Source: Vibrio algivorus (GTDB taxonomy: Bacteria > Pseudomonadota > Gammaproteobacteria > Enterobacterales > Vibrionaceae). From it: a DNA stretch of 64,000 nt. Shown here piece by piece: positions 35,095-44,550 of this stretch (positions are counted from its first letter, which is position 1; every line of letters starts with the position of its first letter). The notes below the pieces were generated by a model that made no database searches, was not told the DNA's origin, and saw only the letters and a list, made by a program, of their open reading frames with translations. Position numbers and translations under genes: made by a program. Location: contig NZ_AP018678.1 in NCBI RefSeq assembly GCF_002218005.2, positions 372,001 to 436,000 of the forward strand. The letters are read 5' to 3'.

Positions 35095-35679
35095 GTGTCT
35101 AAACCTTCAATGTTGCTGTATTTACATGGCTTTAATAGCTCTCCCGGCTCCCATAAAGCCAATGTTATTCGCCAATATTGTCAGCAACATCGCCCTGATA
35201 TTAAGCTCGAAATCCCACAACTTCCTCATTTTCCTAAACGTGCTGCCGACTACATCGATGCTTTTGTGAGTAACCATCAGCGAGATTATAATATTGGTTT
35301 AGTTGGTAGCTCACTAGGTGGTTACTTATCCACTTGGCTTAATGATAAATATGGTTGTCGAGCGGTCGTGGTCAATCCAGCGGTTCGTCCTTATGAGTTA
35401 CTAGTAAATTTCCTTGGCCAACAAACCAACCCTTACACTCAACAACATTACGTATTAGAACAAAAACATATTTTAGAACTTAAAGCACTTGAAGTAGCAA
35501 GCCTTAGAACGCCACAAGATTTTTGGTTGTTACAGCAAGAAGGCGATGAAGTGCTCGATTATCGCCAAGCGGTAGAAAAATATCAGCATAGTCGTTCAAC
35601 TGTTGAAGTCGGTGGTGATCATAGCTTTGTGGATTTTGAACGCTACCCACAACAAATTATTGAGTTTTTGCAACTATAG
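35095..35679 (+). CDS. yqiA: YqiA/YcfP family alpha/beta-fold esterase
   Basis: A 194-residue alpha/beta hydrolase; E. coli YqiA has 193. The start LLYLHGFNSSPGSHK contains the oxyanion-hole region, GLVGSSLGGYLS near 72-83 contains the nucleophilic serine, and VGGDHSFVDF near 174-183 the catalytic histidine. The GTG at 35095 is chosen because TGAGGAG lies just upstream; in-frame codons from 35062 lack such a site. It hydrolyses short acyl esters in vitro in E. coli, with no known natural substrate. The conserved position before parE suggests operon membership. Confidence 0.93.
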   Translation: MSKPSMLLYLHGFNSSPGSHKANVIRQYCQQHRPDIKLEIPQLPHFPKRAADYIDAFVSNHQRDYNIGLVGSSLGGYLSTWLNDKYGCRAVVVNPAVRPYELLVNFLGQQTNPYTQQHYVLEQKHILELKALEVASLRTPQDFWLLQQEGDEVLDYRQAVEKYQHSRSTVEVGGDHSFVDFERYPQQIIEFLQL

Positions 35680-35885
35680 TGTGTTTGCCCTTACCGTGTG
35701 ACACTCGTATCTTGAGGTTGTTTGGGGATAACTATAGAATCCTTTCTTTCTTTGTGTCTAAATTTGGCTTTGTGGCTTAACTTGACATTGTATGTGGGGA
35801 TACAGAGTATATTTCCAATCAATACCATGTGACATCGTTCGTATGCCAAAATGGCTACCATCTTTTTTGAGAATATCTTTTTATT

Positions 35886-37772
35886 ATGACTGAACAATAT
35901 AATGCTGGTGCGATTGAGGTCCTAAATGGACTCGAGCCGGTTCGCCGTCGCCCGGGGATGTATACCGATACCGTACGTCCAAACCATCTGGCGCAAGAAG
36001 TTATAGATAACAGTGTCGATGAAGCCTTAGCTGGTCATGCATCTAAAGTGCAAGTGACGCTCCATGCTGATCAATCGATCGAAGTGACTGATGATGGTCG
36101 AGGCATGCCAGTTGATATCCACCCAGAAGAGAAAATTTCAGGAGTGGAGCTGATTTTCTGTAAATTGCATGCTGGTGGTAAGTTCTCAAATAAAAACTAC
36201 CAATTCTCAGGCGGTTTACACGGGGTAGGTATCTCTGTAGTGAATGCCTTATCCAAACGGGTAGAAGTGACCATTAAACGTGATGCTCAAGTGTATGAAA
36301 TCGCATTTGAAAACGGTAATAAAGTCTCTGAACTTGAAGTTACAGGTACTTGTGGTCGTCGTAATACTGGAACCAGTGTTCATTTCTGGCCAGATGCTTC
36401 GTATTTTGATTCCGGTAATTTCTCTGTTAGCCGTTTAGTGAATAACTTACGAGCGAAAGCTGTGTTATGCCCAGGTCTTGAAATTGAGTTTATCGATAAA
36501 GTGAATGATAAAACTCATAAATGGCTCTATGAAGATGGCCTGAAAGATTACCTAGTCGAAGGGGTGAAAGGCTTCCCTGCGTTGCCTGAAGAGCCTTTCA
36601 CTGGTGAATTTATTGCGCAAACCGAAGCAGCTAATTGGGCGATTATTTGGTTACCAGAAGGTGGCGATTTAATTACTGAAAGTTACGTTAACCTGATCCC
36701 AACGGCTCAAGGTGGTACTCACGTTAATGGTTTACGCCAAGGCTTACTTGATGCCATGCGTGAGTTTTGTGAATTCCGCAACTTGCTGCCACGCGGAGTG
36801 AAGTTAACGGGTGATGATATTTTTGATCGCTGTGCGTATGTACTGTCGATCAAGATGCAAGATCCTCAATTTGCTGGTCAAACTAAAGAGCGTTTATCTT
36901 CTCGTCAATCGGCGGCTTTTGTTTCTGGTGTAGTCAAAGATGCCTTTAGTTTATGGCTTAATGAAAAACCGCAAATTGCGGAGTTGCTGGCTGAGTCTTG
37001 CATTGCTAATGCCCACCGTCGTATGCGTGCCAGTAAAAAAGTGGTTCGTAAAAAAGTGGCTTCAGGTCCAGCACTACCAGGCAAATTAACTGATTGTTCA
37101 GTACAAGACTTAAACCGTACCGAACTTTTCTTAGTGGAAGGGGATTCGGCAGGGGGTTCAGCCAAGCAAGCTCGAGATCGTGAATTTCAAGCGATCATGC
37201 CGCTGCGTGGTAAAATCTTAAATACTTGGGAAGTGTCTTCAGACCAAGTTCTTGCCTCTGATGAAGTCCATAATATTTCTATAGCATTGGGTATTGACCC
37301 TGATACAGACAATCTTGATGGTTTACGCTATGGCAAAATCTGTATTCTTGCCGATGCGGACTCCGATGGTTTGCATATTGCTACATTACTCTGTGCGCTA
37401 TTTATGCGCCATTTTGAATCTCTCGTTCGTGCTGGCCATGTTTATGTTGCCATGCCTCCTCTGTTCCGTATCGACTGTGGTAAAGAAGTATTCTATGCCT
37501 TAGACGAAGCAGAAAAAGATGGCATTTTAGAGCGATTAAGCAATAAAAAAGCCAAAATTAACGTGCAGCGATTTAAAGGTTTGGGTGAGATGAACCCACT
37601 ACAACTTCGTGAAACAACCATGGATCCTAATACTCGTCGCTTAGTGCAATTAACCGTTGATGACGATGAGCAAACCATGGAGATGATGGATATGCTACTA
37701 GGTAAAAAGCGTGCGGAAGACCGTCGTAATTGGCTACAAGCCTACGGTGATCAAGCAGACGTAGAGCTATAA
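35886..37772 (+). CDS. parE: DNA topoisomerase IV subunit B
   Basis: ATPase subunit of topoisomerase IV, which decatenates daughter chromosomes with ParC. 628 residues (E. coli 630). The GHKL ATPase has DNSVDEALAGHA near 41-52, DDGRGMPVDIHP near 68-79 and GGLHGVGISVVNAL near 111-124. The Toprim domain begins ELFLVEGDSAGGSAKQ near 411-426 with the DADSDG metal site near 487-492. The ATG at 35886 has no strong ribosome-binding site, only a weak GAGAATATC. A 206-bp gap with a degenerate repeat end precedes it, so a separate promoter is likely. Confidence 0.98.
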   Translation: MTEQYNAGAIEVLNGLEPVRRRPGMYTDTVRPNHLAQEVIDNSVDEALAGHASKVQVTLHADQSIEVTDDGRGMPVDIHPEEKISGVELIFCKLHAGGKFSNKNYQFSGGLHGVGISVVNALSKRVEVTIKRDAQVYEIAFENGNKVSELEVTGTCGRRNTGTSVHFWPDASYFDSGNFSVSRLVNNLRAKAVLCPGLEIEFIDKVNDKTHKWLYEDGLKDYLVEGVKGFPALPEEPFTGEFIAQTEAANWAIIWLPEGGDLITESYVNLIPTAQGGTHVNGLRQGLLDAMREFCEFRNLLPRGVKLTGDDIFDRCAYVLSIKMQDPQFAGQTKERLSSRQSAAFVSGVVKDAFSLWLNEKPQIAELLAESCIANAHRRMRASKKVVRKKVASGPALPGKLTDCSVQDLNRTELFLVEGDSAGGSAKQARDREFQAIMPLRGKILNTWEVSSDQVLASDEVHNISIALGIDPDTDNLDGLRYGKICILADADSDGLHIATLLCALFMRHFESLVRAGHVYVAMPPLFRIDCGKEVFYALDEAEKDGILERLSNKKAKINVQRFKGLGEMNPLQLRETTMDPNTRRLVQLTVDDDEQTMEMMDMLLGKKRAEDRRNWLQAYGDQADVEL

Positions 37773-37803
37773 GCCCTTTATAGAAAAGAATTAAGGTTAA
37801 TCA

Positions 37804-40077
37804 ATGAGTTCTGAAATGACATTTGATGGTGTTGAACAGTTAGCCCTGCGCAAGTTTACAGAAGATGCGTATCTAAACTATTCAATGTACGTAATTATGG
37901 ACCGTGCCTTACCGTATGTTGGGGACGGCCTCAAGCCAGTACAGCGTCGTATTATTTATGCGATGTCTGAACTTGGTTTATCCGCGGCAGCAAAATATAA
38001 AAAATCGGCGCGTACTGTCGGTGATGTACTTGGTAAATACCACCCTCATGGTGACTCTGCCTGTTATGAAGCTATGGTATTAATGGCTCAGCCGTTCTCT
38101 TACCGTTACCCATTGGTTGATGGTCAAGGTAACTGGGGGGCGCCAGATGATCCTAAGTCTTTCGCCGCAATGCGTTATACCGAAGCCAAATTATCTAAGT
38201 TTGCCGAAGTATTGCTTGGAGAGTTGGGCCAAGGCACGGTGGAGTGGACACCAAACTTTGATGGCACCATGAAAGAGCCGAAAATGCTGCCGGCGCGTTT
38301 ACCACACATTTTACTCAATGGTATTACCGGTATTGCCGTCGGTATGGCGACCGATATTCCGCCACATAACGTACGCGAAATTGCTGGTGCTGCGGTGCAT
38401 TTGATCGATAACCCGAAAGCCGATTTGGGCGAAGTGATGGAGCATGTTAAAGGCCCAGACTACCCAACTGAAGCGGAAATCATCTCGTCACCTACTGATA
38501 TTGAAAAAATTTATCGCAATGGTCGTGGCAGCATTAAAATGCGCGCAGTATGGCACAAAGAAGGTTCTGACGTTGTGATTACCGCGTTGCCTCACCAAGT
38601 GTCTGGTGCAAAACTGCTTGAGCAAATTGCTAACCAAATGCGAGCTAAAAAGCTGCCTATGGTGGATGATCTACGTGATGAATCGGATCATGAAAACCCA
38701 ACTCGTATTGTAATTGTACCGCGTTCAAACCGTGTCGATTGTGATCAGTTGATGAACCATTTATTTGCTTCTACCGATCTTGAGAAAAACTACCGTGTTA
38801 ACTTAAATATGATTGGTTTAGACAATCGTCCTGAAGTGAAAGGTTTAGTTCAAATTCTCCTCGAGTGGATTGAATTCCGTAAAACGACAGTTCGTCGTCG
38901 TCTGCAACATCGCTTAGACAAAGTACTTGATCGTTTGCACATCTTAGAAGGTTTATTGGTTGCTTATCTAAACCTTGATGAAGTCATTGAAATTATCCGT
39001 ACGGAAGACGAACCAAAAGAAGTGCTAATGGCACGTTTTGGGATTACCGAAATTCAAGCCAATGCGATTCTAGATACTCGCTTGCGTAACTTAGCCAAGC
39101 TTGAAGAAATGAAGTTGCGTGGTGAGCAAGATGAATTGGAAAAAGAACGTCAAAAACTAGAGCAATTGCTGGGCTCTGATCGTCGTTTAAATACTTTGAT
39201 CAAGAAAGAAATCCAAGCGGATGCGGAAAAATATGGTGATGATCGCCGCTCTCCACTAATTGAGCGTGCGGAAGCGAAAGCCTTAACGGAACGTGACTTG
39301 ATTCCAAGTGAACCCATTACGGTAGTACTATCTGAAAAAGGTTGGATTCGTCATGCAAAAGGTCATGATGTCGATGCTTCAACACTTAACTATAAATCGG
39401 GTGATGGTTACCTAGCTTCAGCGCATGGTAAGAGTAACCAGCCAGCGGTGTTCTTAGGTTCCGATGGGCGTAGCTATTCATTAGAGTCTCATTCGCTACC
39501 TTCAGCACGTAGTCAGGGGGAACCGATCACTGGCCGTTTAGGTATTGCCGAAGGCAGTCAAATTCGCCAAGTGGTGATGGGTGAAGAAGATCAATTATGG
39601 TTAATTGCCTCTGATGCCGGTTATGGTTTTGTATGTAAAGGTGCGGATCTATTATCGAAAAACCGCAGTGGTAAAGCGTTATTAAATCTTCCTGAAAACT
39701 CAGAAGTGCTACCACCTAGCCCGGTTTCAGATATCGAGAAAGATGAAATCTTAGTGATCACCAATGATGGCAGAATGCTTCTATTCCCGATCAAAGACTT
39801 GCCTCAACTAAGTAAAGGTAAAGGTAATAAGATCATTAATATTCCTTCCGCTAAAGCTAAAGCACGTGAAGAAGTGGTCTCGCAACTGATTGCCATTCCT
39901 TATGGTGTCACAGTGACCTTATATGCAGGAAAACGTAAACTAGGCTTGAAACCGATAGATCTGGATAATTTCCGAGGTGAACGTGGTCGTCGAGGGGGTA
40001 AACTACCAAGAGGCTTGCAACGTGTAACTCGCATTGAAGTGGAAGCTAATAGTTCGGTAAGTAACGAAGAAGAGTAA
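37804..40077 (+). CDS. parC: DNA topoisomerase IV subunit A
   Basis: Breakage-reunion subunit of topoisomerase IV. 757 residues (E. coli 752). The catalytic tyrosine lies in AAMRYTEAKLS near 121-131. The quinolone-resistance-determining segment HPHGDSACYEAMV (near 79-91) keeps Ser and Glu at the positions equivalent to E. coli Ser80 and Glu84, so no classical resistance change is visible. The C-terminal pinwheel domain (about 500-740) shows the repeated GR-rich blades. It follows parE by 31 bp, so the two are one operon; an intrinsic terminator follows. Confidence 0.98.
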   Translation: MSSEMTFDGVEQLALRKFTEDAYLNYSMYVIMDRALPYVGDGLKPVQRRIIYAMSELGLSAAAKYKKSARTVGDVLGKYHPHGDSACYEAMVLMAQPFSYRYPLVDGQGNWGAPDDPKSFAAMRYTEAKLSKFAEVLLGELGQGTVEWTPNFDGTMKEPKMLPARLPHILLNGITGIAVGMATDIPPHNVREIAGAAVHLIDNPKADLGEVMEHVKGPDYPTEAEIISSPTDIEKIYRNGRGSIKMRAVWHKEGSDVVITALPHQVSGAKLLEQIANQMRAKKLPMVDDLRDESDHENPTRIVIVPRSNRVDCDQLMNHLFASTDLEKNYRVNLNMIGLDNRPEVKGLVQILLEWIEFRKTTVRRRLQHRLDKVLDRLHILEGLLVAYLNLDEVIEIIRTEDEPKEVLMARFGITEIQANAILDTRLRNLAKLEEMKLRGEQDELEKERQKLEQLLGSDRRLNTLIKKEIQADAEKYGDDRRSPLIERAEAKALTERDLIPSEPITVVLSEKGWIRHAKGHDVDASTLNYKSGDGYLASAHGKSNQPAVFLGSDGRSYSLESHSLPSARSQGEPITGRLGIAEGSQIRQVVMGEEDQLWLIASDAGYGFVCKGADLLSKNRSGKALLNLPENSEVLPPSPVSDIEKDEILVITNDGRMLLFPIKDLPQLSKGKGNKIINIPSAKAKAREEVVSQLIAIPYGVTVTLYAGKRKLGLKPIDLDNFRGERGRRGGKLPRGLQRVTRIEVEANSSVSNEEE

Positions 40078-40104
40078 ATTCATTCTTTGTTATCAAAAAT
40101 AATC

Positions 40105-40135
40105 AAAGCCGCTAGACAGGTTGTTTAGCGGCTTT
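40105..40135 (+). terminator. Intrinsic terminator of parE-parC
   Basis: AAAGCCGCTA / TAGCGGCTTT stem with an 11-nt loop, 28 bp after the parC stop. The run after it is TTTATAATTT. Confidence 0.8.
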
Positions 40136-40142
40136 ATAATTT

Positions 40143-40202
40143 CTCGCAACTCGCAACTCGCAACTCGCAACTCGCAACTCGCAACTCGCAACTCGCAACT
40201 CG
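40143..40202. repeat. Heptamer tandem array, CTCGCAA unit
   Basis: Eight full and one partial perfect copies of the 7-bp unit CTCGCAA in 60 bp. The array starts seven bases after the parC terminator stem and ends one base before the stop codon of the EamA gene on the other strand. No inverted partner array was seen nearby. Confidence 0.95.
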
Positions 40203-40203
40203 G

Positions 40204-41079
40204 CTAGCTCCACATAACTAAAATTGCCGCAATCGCGACCAGAATTAAACCTAAGCCATCCTTAATTTTGACCTTCTGTTTTAGCCAAAGCACTGAAATC
40301 ATCATAGTAAAAAAGATTTCAACTTGCCCTAGCGTTTTAACATATGGTACTGCTTCCAGCGACATGGCACTAAACCAACCAATAGAGCCCAAACAGCTTG
40401 TCGCACTGGCTAGAAATGTCAGTTTTGGGCGTTGCCACAGGTCTTGTAATGTAGATTTATCCGTTATGAAAATATAAAGCAGCAAGATCAGAGTTTGTAT
40501 GCTAATTACTAACCACAATACCCATGCAGCGTTATAAGGGAAGGGCAAATTAAGTGAGAGGCTCGCTTCGCGGATCCATAGGGAAGTTAAGGCAAATGCG
40601 CTACCGCAACATAAACCCAGTAACACAGTTGAAAGGGAAATCCCTCGAATTCCTGAAGTAGTACTCAAAAGAAATACTCCAATTCCACCTAAGCAAACGC
40701 CCAGCCAGCCGAGTAATGATAATTGCGTACCAAAAAACAGCATTCCTAAAATAGCAGCGGCTAATGCTTCACTTTTGGCAAGCCCTGCACCTATTGCGTA
40801 ATTATTGAGTTTAAACAATTGTACCATTAGCGCAGTAGCAAGAATCTGCATTAAAGCGGCTGCTATGACAAAAGAAACAAAACGCGTATTGAGCTCAGGT
40901 AAAGCGACAGGGTGGGTTTGATAGAGGACAAATAGATACAGCGCCGCAATCGGGCTAGCCCATAAAAATCGTGCCAGTGTTACCCCTAGTGTTTTGACTT
41001 CTGCGGATAATTTACTTTGAAAAGCATTGCGCCAAGACTGCATAAAAGCAGCCATCAAAGTAAATAATATCCATGTCAT
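40204..41079 (-). CDS. EamA/DMT family transporter
   Basis: A 291-residue protein with about ten hydrophobic segments arranged as two EamA repeats (first about 3-130, second about 145-290), the layout of drug/metabolite transporter family exporters. Small-residue motifs such as GAGLAKSEALAAAILGMLFFG near 98-118 and TLGQVEIFFTMMISVLWLKQK near 248-268 fit the family. The substrate cannot be predicted. It lies between parC (convergent) and degS (same strand, 75 bp downstream); the gap holds a solo repeat end. It is probably monocistronic. Confidence 0.85.
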   Translation of the reverse strand: MTWILFTLMAAFMQSWRNAFQSKLSAEVKTLGVTLARFLWASPIAALYLFVLYQTHPVALPELNTRFVSFVIAAALMQILATALMVQLFKLNNYAIGAGLAKSEALAAAILGMLFFGTQLSLLGWLGVCLGGIGVFLLSTTSGIRGISLSTVLLGLCCGSAFALTSLWIREASLSLNLPFPYNAAWVLWLVISIQTLILLLYIFITDKSTLQDLWQRPKLTFLASATSCLGSIGWFSAMSLEAVPYVKTLGQVEIFFTMMISVLWLKQKVKIKDGLGLILVAIAAILVMWS

Positions 41080-41153
41080 GGTAGGTTTCCATTTAGTTTA
41101 TAAATTGATACTTATTGAATTTTGTATCTTGAAGTCATTTGGGTATGAGCACT

Positions 41154-42218
41154 TTAATCCCTAGGGTCTTCTTCTATTGTGACAGGGAGAGTAATGGTTT
41201 TACCGTCACGTAACACATCAAAATTAACCGTGGTGCCAGGTCTAAGTTCGGTGACTATCTCCATGACGCTTTGGCTATTAAGTACTTTGTTACCATCAAT
41301 ACCAACAAGTACATCTTTTTCTTTTAAGCCAGCTTTGTCTGCTGGACCGCCTTCGGCAATGCTTAACACAATAATACCGTTAACCTGATCAATACCCAGT
41401 AGACGTGCGGCAACCGCATTCATGTCTTGACCATCAATGCCAATGTAACCACGGATCACCCGACCATCGGCAATAATTTTAGTCATTATTTTATACGCTA
41501 AAGGGTAGGGAATAGCGAAAGAGATCCCATAGGTTTCAAGATCAGTGGCTTGTTGAAATGAAGCCGTATTAATACCAATAAGTTCACCGCGGGTATTCAC
41601 TAATGCGCCCCCAGAGTTACCTTTGTTAATTGCTGCATCTGTTTGGATGAAGGCTTGACGGCCATCGGCGCTGACGGAGGAACGGCCAATAGCCGAAATA
41701 ATCCCAAACGTAGTGGTTTGACCTAGGTTATAAGGGTTACCGATCGCTAAAACAATATCGCCAACTTTGGTTTTGCTATGTGAATTTTGTGGAATAACGG
41801 GTAAGTTGCTCATTTCAACTTTGAGTACCGCAATATCGGTTTGTTTATCGGTTCCAACTAATTGAGCACTCGATACTCGGCCATCTTGCAAGGCGACTAC
41901 GATTTGATCGGCTTGTGCGACTACGTGGTAGTTGGTAATGATATAGCCTTTATCTGATACAATAACCCCAGATCCAAGCCCTTGAGTTTTAAGCTTTAAA
42001 CGATCGCCTTCTACATATTGACGGCTATAAATATTTGCGACAGCAGGGCCTGCACGATGTACCGCGTGGCTGAATGAAACTTGTACATCATTGATATTTT
42101 CAGTTTTAGATTCACTTTCAATATGAACTAAATCCTGACGTAATGAGGGAACGGCAATGAGAATGACCGCTGCTGTTGCTAGCCCGATAAGAATAGGTCG
42201 AAGCAAAAATTTAAGCAT
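41154..42218 (-). CDS. degS: Membrane-anchored site-1 serine protease DegS
   Basis: Periplasmic protease that senses unfolded outer membrane porins and cleaves RseA to release sigma-E. 354 residues (E. coli 355). An N-terminal membrane anchor (about 5-25) replaces a cleavable signal. The catalytic triad is in TNYHVVAQAD (His), TDIAVLKVE (Asp) and GNSGGALVN (Ser near 202). One PDZ domain follows (about 255-345). Its single PDZ and anchor separate it from the neighbouring two-PDZ DegQ. GAGGAAAAA precedes the ATG. It lies downstream of degQ on the same strand, with a terminator and a truncated repeat between. Confidence 0.95.
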   Translation of the reverse strand: MLKFLLRPILIGLATAAVILIAVPSLRQDLVHIESESKTENINDVQVSFSHAVHRAGPAVANIYSRQYVEGDRLKLKTQGLGSGVIVSDKGYIITNYHVVAQADQIVVALQDGRVSSAQLVGTDKQTDIAVLKVEMSNLPVIPQNSHSKTKVGDIVLAIGNPYNLGQTTTFGIISAIGRSSVSADGRQAFIQTDAAINKGNSGGALVNTRGELIGINTASFQQATDLETYGISFAIPYPLAYKIMTKIIADGRVIRGYIGIDGQDMNAVAARLLGIDQVNGIIVLSIAEGGPADKAGLKEKDVLVGIDGNKVLNSQSVMEIVTELRPGTTVNFDVLRDGKTITLPVTIEEDPRD

Positions 42219-42289
42219 TTTTTCCTCAAATAGGCAGAATTAGAAAAGAGATGATTTGGCAAAGAATAGCACTGGATGGAAAGCAAAGA

Positions 42290-42319
42290 AAAGAGAAGTT
42301 TATCGATAAACTTCTCTTT
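42290..42319 (-). terminator. Hairpin between degQ and degS
   Basis: AAAGAGAAGTTTATC and GATAAACTTCTCTTT form a 15-bp perfect palindrome with essentially no loop, 143 bp after the degQ stop on the minus strand. The flanking T run is short, so its efficiency is uncertain. Orientation is given for the degQ transcript. Confidence 0.65.
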
Positions 42320-42330
42320 AAGTTGGGCTT

Positions 42331-42431
42331 TATACCCAAGTGACTTCAAGATGCAGAATTCAGAGCTATCATCCAAACCTTTAGGTAAGGAAGATTGACG
42401 AAGGAATGTAAGCACCTTTCAAATCAATCTG
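42331..42431. repeat. Truncated copy A3 of the TATACCC-ended repeat
   Basis: Matches the first 101 bp of copy A1 (TATACCCAAGTGACTTCAAG to CTTTCAAATCAATCTG) with few differences and then stops abruptly at GTATATATT. The other end is missing. It lies between degQ and degS. Confidence 0.88.
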
Positions 42432-42462
42432 TATATATTTGAATGGCGCTGTTTTCAGGAGG

Positions 42463-43836
42463 CTATTTCACCACAAGATAAATGGTTCGATCGCCTCGTT
42501 GGATATTTAAAGCGAGAATATTCGTTTTTTGCTCGAGTACTTTTTTCATTTGCGCGAGGTTTTTCACGCGAGTTCGATTCACGCCAATAATAATGTCGCC
42601 TTGTTGTAGCTGATAGGATTCGGCGGGTGAACCTTTGGCAATGTCGGTAATTTTAATTCCTGAAATAGCATCGCTACTGTCGGTGTTGCTGAATTTCGCA
42701 CCTTCTAGCCCAGGGTGAATATCACTGGCACTGGCTTGAATTTGTTCCGCTTCACCCAGTGTCACGGTTTTGGTTAACGCTTTACCATCACGAATTAAGC
42801 CAAGCTTGACGGTTTTGCCAGCTCCTATAGTGGCGATTTTCGCTCTAAGCTCCCCAAAGGTATCAATATTTTTATTATTTATTGAAGTGATCACATCACC
42901 CGCTTGTAGTCCAGCTTTCTCGGCAGCACTATCTGGCAGTACTTGGCTGACAAAAGCGCCTTTGCTGTTGTTATACCCCATAGCTTCGGCAAGATCTGGC
43001 GTAATTTCTCCACCTTGAATCCCTAATATGCCACGCTTAACGCCGCCGAATTCAATAATTTGCTCAGTTAGGTTTTTCACCATGTTAGAGGGGATCGCAA
43101 AACCTATTCCTACATTGCCTCCACTTGGTCCTAAGATTGCGGTATTGATCCCGACAAGTTCACCGTTGAGATTAACCAGTGCGCCACCTGAGTTACCAGT
43201 ATTGATAGCTGCATCGGTTTGAATAAAGTTCTCAAAGTTTTCAATATTTAGTCCACTACGTCCTAGTGCAGAAATAATGCCTGAAGTAACAGTCTGACCA
43301 AGTCCAAATGGATTACCTATTGCTACAGCAAAGTCACCGACACGTAATTGATCGGAATCGGACATTTTTATTTGCACCAAGTTGGAGACTTTCTTGTCGA
43401 GTTTGATGATCGCAATATCGGATAATTTATCGCCACCAATGAGTGTTGCTTTAACTTCTCGTCCATCTGACAATGCCACGAGAATTTTATCGGCATCATT
43501 GATGACATGGTAATTCGTAACTATATAGCCATTTTGGGCATCAATAATAACTCCAGATCCTAATCCTCTAAACTCTCTCTCAGGAAGTGATTGTGCTGGA
43601 AAGTCAGGGCCGAAGAAAAAGCGAAATTGCTCAGGAATAGATTGATTGCTGGCATTTTTTTTACCCTCAACTAATACCGAGACAACTGCAGGCGTCACTT
43701 GTTCTAGCATAGGAGCTAGGCTGGGCATTTGTTGACCATTGACCGAATTAGGAAGGTTTGTTGAAGCTGAAACCGGGGTAAGGATAGCACTGAGGCTTAA
43801 TGAGATAGCGCTCAAAACAAGTAAAGGTTTTTTCAT
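42463..43836 (-). CDS. degQ: Periplasmic serine endoprotease DegQ (Do family)
   Basis: A periplasmic HtrA-type protease/chaperone. 457 residues (E. coli DegQ 455, DegP 474). It has a cleavable signal peptide (about 1-24, ending VSAS), a trypsin-like domain with the triad in TNYHVINDADK (His), SDIAIIKLD (Asp) and GNSGGALVNL (Ser near 214), and two PDZ domains (about 265-350 and 375-450). The loop LA is short (NQSIPEQFRFFFG), favouring DegQ over DegP. A strong AAGGAG precedes the ATG. It is adjacent to degS as in E. coli. Confidence 0.95.
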   Translation of the reverse strand: MKKPLLVLSAISLSLSAILTPVSASTNLPNSVNGQQMPSLAPMLEQVTPAVVSVLVEGKKNASNQSIPEQFRFFFGPDFPAQSLPEREFRGLGSGVIIDAQNGYIVTNYHVINDADKILVALSDGREVKATLIGGDKLSDIAIIKLDKKVSNLVQIKMSDSDQLRVGDFAVAIGNPFGLGQTVTSGIISALGRSGLNIENFENFIQTDAAINTGNSGGALVNLNGELVGINTAILGPSGGNVGIGFAIPSNMVKNLTEQIIEFGGVKRGILGIQGGEITPDLAEAMGYNNSKGAFVSQVLPDSAAEKAGLQAGDVITSINNKNIDTFGELRAKIATIGAGKTVKLGLIRDGKALTKTVTLGEAEQIQASASDIHPGLEGAKFSNTDSSDAISGIKITDIAKGSPAESYQLQQGDIIIGVNRTRVKNLAQMKKVLEQKTNILALNIQRGDRTIYLVVK

Positions 43837-43930
43837 TCTAATACTCCTTTATTGAACAAAATCAAGATCAAGGGATTAGAACTAAAAACCTTTACAAAGT
43901 TCCCAAATTGAACTGTTTAATGATAGCTAT

Positions 43931-44371
43931 TTATGACGCTTTATTTAGCTTTGGAGAATCAACATAAGTCTTTGGTTGTTCTTTTAGTAACCCCGTTGAA
44001 CCTTTGGCGTAGTCTTTAGGTTGAGTTTCAGGTGTTTCTTCGGGTTTACTACGTTCTTCCGATGGTTCTTCAGTGGATTGGGTGATAAATGGGTTATCTT
44101 GCTTGGGAATATTTGGTAATAGATCAGATGACGTTTGCGCCATGTGTTGATAAAGCTTAGTGTAATTCTTGCCTAGAGTATCAAGCATTTCAGCGGCATT
44201 TGAAAAGTGATCAGAAAGATCTTGGCGATGCTGCTCTAGTTCAAATTTAGCAGTCTCGAGTTCTTTTTGTAGTTGTTTGTGTTTCTTGTATTCAGGCGTC
44301 ATTAAGCGGGCAACGATAATGCCGATAATGATACCGATAACCAAACCTACTGCAGCATAAAGAAAAGCCAT
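43931..44371 (-). CDS. zapG: Z-ring associated protein ZapG (DUF1043, YhcB)
   Basis: A 146-residue inner-membrane protein. An N-terminal membrane helix (about 3-22, YAAVGLVIGIIIGIIVARL) is followed by a coiled coil (about 30-85) and a disordered Pro/Glu/Lys-rich tail. E. coli YhcB/ZapG has 132 residues and links the cell wall/division apparatus to envelope growth. It keeps the E. coli neighbourhood between degQ and zapE, which diverges from it. An AAGGAGC site precedes the ATG. Confidence 0.92.
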   Translation of the reverse strand: MAFLYAAVGLVIGIIIGIIVARLMTPEYKKHKQLQKELETAKFELEQHRQDLSDHFSNAAEMLDTLGKNYTKLYQHMAQTSSDLLPNIPKQDNPFITQSTEEPSEERSKPEETPETQPKDYAKGSTGLLKEQPKTYVDSPKLNKAS

Positions 44372-44550
44372 ACAAGCTCCTTACTATTGATTTTTAACAT
44401 GTTTATTACGACGTGTTATACATGTTTGCAATACATGGTACTATGAGATTCTTGCTCTATAAAGCAAAAACTGCCCTTAAAAACGTCTAACGTAGATGGG
44501 CTATTTTTTCTCAACATTCCACTTTATTTCGTATTCATGGATGACATTGA

